The notes beneath the pieces are model-generated. The model had not been told where the DNA came from and searched no databases. It worked only from the letters and a program-made list of their open reading frames with translations. 64,000 nt of DNA, from contig JBCFYV010000024.1 in assembly GCA_039000515.1 (NCBI GenBank), positions 16,954,452-17,018,451 on the forward strand, read 5' to 3'. Of the stretch, positions 57,725 through 64,000 are shown piece by piece (positions within the stretch are counted from its first letter, which is position 1; every line of letters begins with the position of its first letter). Both the position numbers and the translations under genes were made by a program. The stretch comes from Timema cristinae. Its lineage: Eukaryota > Arthropoda > Insecta > Phasmatodea > Timematidae.

Positions 57725-58110
57725 CCGCTTTAGCTAAATTCCTTCCCCGATGGACTCTAGGAACATGTGTTACACATGTAGACGTGTTAGGACATCGGTA
57801 ACAGTTTTTTCTCTCTCGTTAATGGTGTGCTAATTATGCAGGTAACTACAAGGCACGTCAGCTACCTGAAGACGTCTATCGGCCGACATGGCAACGCCCC
57901 CAGGAGTCAGCACGCAGCTTGTTGAGGACTTGAGAGCAGATAAACAGACTCACGGTTCTTGACGATTACATTATCATTTATTTCAACGTGGCTTCAGGGC
58001 CCTATGTATTAATATTTCATGAATATTAGTGGCAATGACTATAGCAGTTCGATCTTTTTTTACTATAGGCCTACATTTTTACACACTTAGTATTTAACAG
58101 TATTTTATTT
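57725..58110. other. Stretch with no recognised feature
   Basis: A small palindrome ACATGTGTTACACATGT lies at about 57762, and one TAGGCCTA at 58066. Confidence 0.4.
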
Positions 58111-58121
58111 TATTTTTTATC

Positions 58122-58364
58122 ACCGAATCTTACTACCTGTTCGGGTTATACGCATATATAATTACTATAGTGTGGTAGGGAGTAGAAAGGAAGAATTTTA
58201 AAAGTAATTTACCCACATTTGCGTGGAAGAAGAGTGGGAAGCCATTTAGAAAAATACTTCCTCAATAGACCCGACGGAGATTAGAACCCCAATATCCCCA
58301 TCCTTAGTATACCAGTCTAGCGATAGTGACGCTTTGGAGCATTCGGCCACTAAAGTGGGTTAAC
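58122..58364 (-). mobile_element. SINE A2 copy
   Basis: Reversed tail CACCGAATCTTACTACCTGT with the hairpin half TCGGGTTATACGC, body GCGTGGAAGAAGAGTGGGAA, head end GCATTCGGCCACTAAAGTG. Confidence 0.8.
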
Positions 58365-58384
58365 GGTTTAATCCAAGATGTAGA

Positions 58385-58565
58385 TACGAGGAGGTTAGTT
58401 TAGAGGAAGTGCACCCACGCAAACGTAGAGAGAAGAAGGAGCAGTCAAAGTGTTAAAATAATCACAATCGTAAAAAGGATTCTGGCCATCAGGCATCCCA
58501 GGCAATGTTAAACCAGACTAGACGTGCCTCACGTTTAGTCCACGTGCTCACCAATGCAGGTTTTA
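58385..58565 (-). mobile_element. SINE A2 remnant, adjacent copy
   Basis: AGAGGAAGTGCACCCACGCA, then ACCAGACTAGACGTGCCTCA and AGTCCACGTGCTCACCAATG. The middle is rearranged. Confidence 0.5.
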
Positions 58566-58781
58566 TTTGTGGTTAGTTCACTTGTTTCATGTACAATGAT
58601 TTTTCTTAAGTTATTTCCAGAGAACAAACGTGTGCTTTTAGAGAAAGTTTTACATAAACAAAAGAGAATAGCCCCATGTGTATACAAAATTAAGAAACCT
58701 AAAAATTTTAAACTTGACAGGTAATTTAGTGAACCTATGGGTGGACATCAAGAAAAAAAAATCAATAAAAGATAACGACCG

Positions 58782-59032
58782 ACTTCGGTGGTCACATAGT
58801 CTAGGGCGCTACTTTTGCAAAAGACTAGACTGCCGATGATGAAGAGAATGAGGTTCAAATCTCGTTCGGGTGTAATAGGGGTGGTATTTCCTAAATATTT
58901 TTACACTCTCCCTCCAGGCAAATGCGGACACTATTCTTATAAATATAGCCTTCTTCACCCTTAAGACCATTAACGTACTTAGGACATAAGCACATATCTT
59001 AACGATCAATAAATAGGACGTGGTGATAACAT
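58782..59032 (+). mobile_element. SINE A2 copy
   Basis: Head CGACTTCGGTGGTCACATAG, TAGACTGCCGATGATG, B box GGTTCAAATCTCG, body GGGTGGTATTTCCTAAAT, and a degraded tail ATAGGACGTGGTGATAA. Confidence 0.8.
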
Positions 59033-59118
59033 AAAAGGGGGATAGCACATTGACGTTGTACTGTACTGTCATTCAATGTCTTAACATTATTTCATATTCT
59101 TTAAATTGAAAAATAACA

Positions 59119-59189
59119 CCTGGACATGAGCGCTGAACCCGAGGCCTTTGGCACAGTACACCAATATTCTAACCACTGAGCTATCCAGG
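59119..59189 (-). other. tRNA-like pseudogene, 71 nt
   Basis: The - strand segment has complementary ends (CCTGGAT with GTCCAGG), an A box TAGCTCAGTGGTTAGA, a possible anticodon stem TTGGT/GCCAA and a B-box-like GGGTTCAGCGCTC. The T stem does not pair well, so it is probably a tRNA pseudogene or SINE head. Confidence 0.5.
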
Positions 59190-59369
59190 AGTCATCCCGT
59201 ACTCAGGGTCATTCTTCACTCATATTTTAAGGCAGAGTCTGTGATGGACGTGCGGAAATCGTCAGCAACATAATTGTTAGTGAGAAATTAAAATCGCTCG
59301 GTAGTTGGCTTTATGCTGCCAATAGTATAATTACAACTGTAAGAATGCACATATCATGAGATGGATTAA

Positions 59370-59484
59370 ATAGCAAAGCTATTATATTTATTTGACTCCC
59401 GTTTCCAGGTGTCATTTTTCAATTCAAGGAATATGATATTTAGATACGGCAATAATCGCTTAACAAATATAATAGCTTTGCTAT
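59370..59484. mobile_element. 115-bp MITE, copy 2, with perfect 20-bp inverted ends
   Basis: ATAGCAAAGCTATTATATTT at the left and its exact complement AAATATAATAGCTTTGCTAT at the right. The core (TTCCAGGTGTCATTTTTCAA, GAATATGATATTTAGATA) matches 3373-3474. No unambiguous target duplication. Confidence 0.75.
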
Positions 59485-59677
59485 TCAAACCATCCTAACA
59501 TTATTTTTTACGTATTTTTATGTGTTAAAAACAAGTGTAATCGGGCATATTTGACTATATTTATATATTTGTGTACTTGCCTATGTGTGCATTGTGTTCA
59601 GACTTCAGGGACAAACTGTATATGTGTGCACCCTGGCAACTTTTTTAGAATATAGATGAATAAAGAGGGACACAGCT

Positions 59678-59681
<4 letters not shown>

Positions 59682-59744
<63 letters not shown>
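59682..59744. repeat. (TA)n microsatellite
   Basis: Uninterrupted TA repeat of about 60 bp. Confidence 0.98.
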
Positions 59745-59749
<5 letters not shown>

Positions 59750-59764
59750 ACATCTATAGGCCTA

Positions 59765-60900
59765 CATATAAAAATGTATACTTTAAATATATAGTTATAT
59801 ATCGTATCGCGACACGTATAGATTTTTTTTAAATACGCTCTAGGTACTCAATCGATTGCGTAGAGTTTTGAATTCACTTTAGATGATATAATAAACAAAA
59901 GCTTTCTAGTGGTCATAATGAAACGGATCAAAATACCATGAAGACCTAGCTAAATTGTTTGGCCTAGGTTGAAAGAAGGTTCCTGCCAAATTGGTTTGTT
60001 AAAACCGGGCCTCACAACGCTTGGTCGATTACATTAATAAAGTCAATGTCAATAATTAGTGTTGTTTCTTCTTTTATGAATTCATGTTTTAATTTACTTA
60101 AGAATACAGCTAGCCTTACGAGTTTTTATGCTTTTTAATGTGACGAGTATCATGGAATGCGGTATTTCTATTGAGGAAATATCTTCACTGAATCAACTAT
60201 GTGATTCAGAAACGTCACGTCGATTTAAACCGGAGATAGCGATTCGTTCCGTTGGATAATTCTTTCCACAAAAGCTCAACACTTACTTTATTAAGTAGTC
60301 GTTTAGATACGCCCAACAACACAGGATGCTATCACATCATATTTACGGTAGGTAATTTCTCCATGAATAACAACTTTTACTGAAATTATAAATTATATTA
60401 AATTGGCTAAACCCTTGCATTAAAAAATGTTATACCGCATAATGCCGTCGCTTTACGTGGCAATTTACAATGCAATACGAACAAAAAATAAAATACTTGT
60501 GCTCGTATTACCATACTGGTACACTTTGCCATTTATAAATCCAACCCTCTTGGGAAAATAATAGATGATCAGGTGGTGTGGACTATATTAATGATTTTCT
60601 TACAGTAGAGTGATTTTGTGTCATAAAATTGATTATAGTTATAAAACATTCAAATTGCACACAGTGTAGAACCGCTTTAGTTACACATATAGGAAATAAT
60701 CAGTAAATTTAAGACAACGTAAAGTATGTATTATATGCCCTATATATGGTTTATTTATGCCTTAAAACTGAAAAAGCAACGCAATTACATGAAAATAAAA
60801 ACTTTTTAATCAAAGTAGCTCAAAACAGCTTTTATTCTGTTCAACATTAAATTAAAGCAAAAAAAGTTTGTAAATTTTGGAAAATGACATCTGGGCATGA
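59765..60900. other. AT-rich stretch, nothing recognised
   Basis: No feature I can support. Confidence 0.5.
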
Positions 60901-60919
60901 AGTATTTAAAGTGTACTTT

Positions 60920-61090
60920 ATGAACCGACTGATTATTTCAGTATACGACTTATAAACTAACTTAAATCTAGAAAAAACACAACGCCACCGGTTGTTAATT
61001 CATCACTGTGAAAGGGAACAACCTAATTTCACAAATGATACATCTTCGGCCATGTCGGAAGTCGAACACGGGGTTAATGTAGTGTTAATA
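60920..61090 (-). mobile_element. SINE C copy 3
   Basis: Same order as at 37.1-37.3 kb: GTGTACTTTATGAACCGACT, TATACGACTTATAAACTAAC, TTAATTCATCACTGTGAAAG, TTTCACAAATGATACATCTT and the reversed B box GGAAGTCGAACACGG. Confidence 0.7.
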
Positions 61091-61328
61091 TAGTTATATT
61101 ATCCAGCTTTTAGCACGTCACTAAAGTTACTCACTCTCTACGACAATGACACTAACATAACAACGCGCTTGTCTTTGCAAGAAAATTTCACCACTAAAAC
61201 CACAGTCAGCGCCGTTCGTGCATGTCACCCTATCTTCATATTCAACAAGACCTAAAATAATGTAATGTTAGTATGTGAGTCTTATAGACCCGGGTGGGAT
61301 TCAAATGCCTTCCCCTTTGTCACCGACA

Positions 61329-61586
61329 CCTGCCTCGGTGGCGTAGTTGGCTAACGTGCTTGTCGTGTAGAGCTCGACTGCTAAGGACGGGGAGATTGAG
61401 GTTCGAATCTAGGTCGGGTGAACTGGGGGTGGTTTTTCCTAAATGGTTTTCCACTCTCCCTCCACGCACATTCGGGTTCACTTCCTCTAATTCAACCTTA
61501 CCAATTCCTAACCCATTAGCGTAATTAGTACTTAAAGCGTATAACCCGAACGGGTAGTAAGACGTGGTGCTAAATATTATTATTAT
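61329..61586 (+). mobile_element. SINE A1 copy with 13-bp target duplication
   Basis: Full length: CCTCGGTGGCGTAGTTGGCT, B box GGTTCGAATCTAGG, tail AACCCGAACGGGTAGTAAGA and (ATT)n. TTTGTCACCGACA is perfect at 61316-61328 and 61587-61599. Confidence 0.97.
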
Positions 61587-61599
61587 TTTGTCACCGACA

Positions 61600-62700
61600 A
61601 ACCAAAAGAGACGAGACCGGTGGCTGTGTTCTCTTTTACCACGGGTGTGTACGAACTGTCCATCTATATGATTAGACAATATAATTATTATTAGTACAGT
61701 TCTTGAGTTAAAAATTCAAACTATCTCCGAAAGCTTATCGGGATTGAACCCCTAGCTCATGGAAGAGAGTCATACTACCTGACGTGTGGTCAACCATGCT
61801 GTTATGGGAATGAACCCCGTCCTCTAAGGTCAGGGCATCACAACGCATCCATAGAAGTATTGAGTTATATTGCGTTCAAAACTCTGGATAGCTCAGTTGG
61901 TAGAGCGGTAGTATGTTAAAGGTAAAGTTCGATGTTTCGAATATTTGTCTTGGGGTCATAAATGGGAGGGGGAAAAAAAGTTTCCAAATATTAGAAAAAC
62001 TTGGCCAATGCTTGGAATGGAAACGTAATTCCCGAAATTGTTACAAGTACTCTCATGACTTGATACGCTAAGTTTTGAAATTTCCTACTTAATCCAGGTT
62101 CCCCCTGAGTTATCCAGATACGTAACAATTCTAATTCTGAATATATCTAGACACAATCAACCCTCCCAACATTCATGCTTGGTTGAATATATGATACCGG
62201 TTGTGACAGGAATAATCAAATTACCATCGAGATAGAATTCTCGCAATAAATACTCGTGGCTACATTAACACACCCCTCTCCTATACTGGAGCGGTCGCTA
62301 AAGCGGTGTTATGCCAATTACCGATCACATCAAAATGCAAATTCATGCGCGTGCAGTCAGGCCCTTGCCGTAGAAGACCCTGTGATTGGTAGGACATTAA
62401 GTGTGGCCGCTAAGACAAGATCTATTAATAATATACAATCACACCACATCAACTCTGCTTCCCTGCAATCAAATTAATTGCCCATTTCATTTTGACCATT
62501 AGAATGTAATCACGTTAATTTATGATGAAACCGGCAATCCATTCTGTGCTAGTAATGTGTTTGCGAAACGTTTTAGTGCTAATGCGTCGAGCCAGCCTTA
62601 GAGTGAAGTTTGTCTCAGTTAACTAATATGTAATGGATAACAACTATGAGTGAACCTTACAAATTATGGTAATCACAAGTAAATAACTAATTTAAAAAAG
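61600..62700. other. Stretch with no gene; two tRNA-like traces
   Basis: A reversed B box (GGGATTGAACCCCTAGC) lies near 61740 and an A-box tRNA-like segment at 61883. Nothing else recognised. Confidence 0.4.
61883..61952 (+). other. tRNA-like pseudogene
   Basis: CTGGATAGCTCAGTTGGTAG with AGCGG is a textbook tRNA D-arm and A box. The downstream T arm (GTTTCGAATAT) is degraded and no acceptor stem closes, so it is not a working tRNA. Confidence 0.5.
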
Positions 62701-62715
62701 GCTTAATTATTTGTT

Positions 62716-62940
62716 TCACTGTGTCTTACTACCCGTCCGTGCTATCTGATGATTTAATCTAATAGGTTAGGAATGAGTACGGTAGAATTTAGAGGTATGG
62801 TAGCCGCATTTAAGTGGATGAAAAATGGAAATCATTACAAATCTACCCGACCACAATTGTATTCTGTACCTCCCCATTACTAAACAAAACTGATCAAACG
62901 AGCTAGATGCCTTTCCCCGCGTGCCCAACAAGGCAACCAA
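62716..62940 (-). mobile_element. SINE A2 copy, diverged
   Basis: Reversed tail ACTGTGTCTTACTACCCGTC, then ATGAGTACGGTAGAATTTAG and AGGTATGGTAGCCGC, to a head trace GCGTGCCCAACAAGG. Confidence 0.6.
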
Positions 62941-62995
62941 AAGAATAGTAATTTTAAGTCGGGCACGCTGCACACTTAAAAAATACCCCAAAGGG

Positions 62996-63653
62996 CAGGG
63001 GTGCGCACACAAGGGGTCCAGCAGGTCAGGACCCTCCCCCCAATCCCCCCGGTGAACATAAAGTAGCCTATAAATAAAATATTAGATAAAAAGCAATGAT
63101 TTATCAATGTTAAATCACATTAAACTCTAAAGCAGTTGTTTAAAATAGCCCAATATCTCAATACAGTCTGTGTATATATATTTATATATAATCTCATTAA
63201 GTATCTATCATTATCATTAACATTAACACCACGTCTTATTACCCCTTCGGGTTATACGCACTTAGGCTAATGTGTAATGGTAGGGTGATTGTGAGATGAA
63301 ATGGAGGACCTACAGTTTAACGTGGAGTCCGAACCACGGTGGAGGCCTGGCATTTCACACATTCACAAGTTGTGATTAATACACGACTAGTCAGAGGTGA
63401 AGTAAGGGTTTGGCAATCAGATAAATCTGTGCCGGGACCGAGGATTGAACCCCGGACCCCCAATACAGAAGTCTGACACCTTACCCCTAGACCACCAGGT
63501 CACCCATCTCATTAAGTAATTTGTTCAAAGTATGAGTCTCATACGAGTAATGGATTGGATTGACTATTGACTTGTAACTTCTTTACTTTTGACCCCCCAC
63601 CCCCACCCCCACCCCTCCTCCCCTCTTTAGAAGAATTTCTGTGTGCGCCCCTG
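62996..63653. mobile_element. hAT-type MITE invaded by SINE B
   Basis: The left end CAGGGGTGCGCACACAAGGG and the complement of the right end (CAGGGGCGCACACAGAAATT) share a CAGGGGYGCRCACA terminus. Flanks CCAAAGGG (62988-62995) and TAAAAGGG (63654-63661) match at 6 of 8. Without the SINE it is about 340 bp and non-coding. C/G-rich runs lie near both ends. Confidence 0.7.
63204..63505 (-). mobile_element. SINE B copy 13 with 13-bp target duplication
   Basis: ATCTCATTAAGTA is perfect at 63191-63203 and 63506-63518. The microsatellite side is CATT-rich, then AACACCACGTCTTATTACCC, ending CCACCAGGTCACC. Confidence 0.96.
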
Positions 63654-63661
63654 TAAAAGGG

Positions 63662-64000
63662 TGAACTAATAATAATTAGACTAGCCAGCTATATGCTAGT
63701 TTTTCTGAAGTTAACAAAATATATTTAAAATTTATATTAAATCAAATTGATAAATTACATCTGGATAAGGGAATCGAGCAAGGAATACTTGGACAAGTTC
63801 TTTAAGCAAATCAAAGGTCCCGGGCTTGACTCCTATTTCTACCAGATTTAATATAATTACATATCCACCCCTGCGAATGGCTGTCCCCTTACCAAGAGGG
63901 CCCGACCATTAAAGCGAATCGTGCACGTGATAAATTCGTTATTGGCCGAATTTGTTTCTCAACGGGTAAAAATAATAAAAGGACCCCCTCCTAGAACCCC
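63662..64000. other. Window end, nothing firm
   Basis: A weak tRNA-like B box (GGTCCCGGGCTTGACTCCT) at about 63816 may belong to a SINE C head. No other feature. Confidence 0.35.

Noticed and set aside
59119..59189. Functional tRNA gene (- strand)
   Set aside because: The acceptor stem pairs, but the T stem does not and the D stem is degraded. The same applies to 50264 and 61883.

Overview
This is a 64-kb window of AT-rich animal nuclear DNA that consists almost entirely of interspersed repeats. I recognise no host gene, no rRNA and no CRISPR array. The organism is most likely an arthropod, probably an insect. The evidence is a Jockey-type non-LTR element whose ORF1 carries a PRE_C2HC domain and zinc knuckles, a short interstitial run related to the arthropod telomere motif TTAGG, and dense tRNA-derived SINEs. 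I cannot name the species.

Two protein-coding transposons stand out. (1) A Jockey-like LINE at about 22.9-28.0 kb, + strand, has a 5' region with two 148-bp tandem units, ORF1 (Gag-like), an 11-nt overlap into ORF2 (endonuclease plus reverse transcriptase) and a 3' UTR. It carries only two frameshifts, both of the kind made by one lost base. (2) A hAT DNA transposon at 42618-45509 (ZBED5/FAM200-like, Charlie-type ends) has an exact 8-bp target duplication and a heavily decayed transposase. A third coding relic is a LINE ORF2 C-terminal fragment at 34186-34505, - strand, ending in a (TAA)n tail.

Non-coding mobile elements fill much of the rest. SINE B (tRNA-Glu-like head) has 13 copies, many with clear target-site duplications. 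SINE A (two head types, A1 and A2) has more than 25 copies, mostly old. SINE C is a further tRNA-derived family with at least three copies. SINE A and SINE B share the same 3' tail: a CCCGAACGGG hairpin, then GTAAGACGCGGTGCTAA, then a TAA/ATT microsatellite. Other elements are three TTAA-flanked foldback MITEs, a 1991-bp terminal-inverted-repeat element with doubled ends, a 1161-bp hAT-like element containing a 221-bp foldback, a 1310-bp inverted-repeat element that houses a 124-bp tandem array, and a hAT-like MITE containing a SINE. Minisatellites have periods of 24, 31, 34, about 124 and about 145 bp.

Many insertions are nested, so relative ages can be read: SINE A2 is oldest; hAT elements inserted into it; SINE B entered SINE A2, the hAT elements and a degenerate satellite; and the 1991-bp element later split a SINE B copy. 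One SINE B copy (17330-17570) differs from its siblings almost only by small deletions, which suggests residual long-read assembly error and bears on whether the Jockey frameshifts are real.
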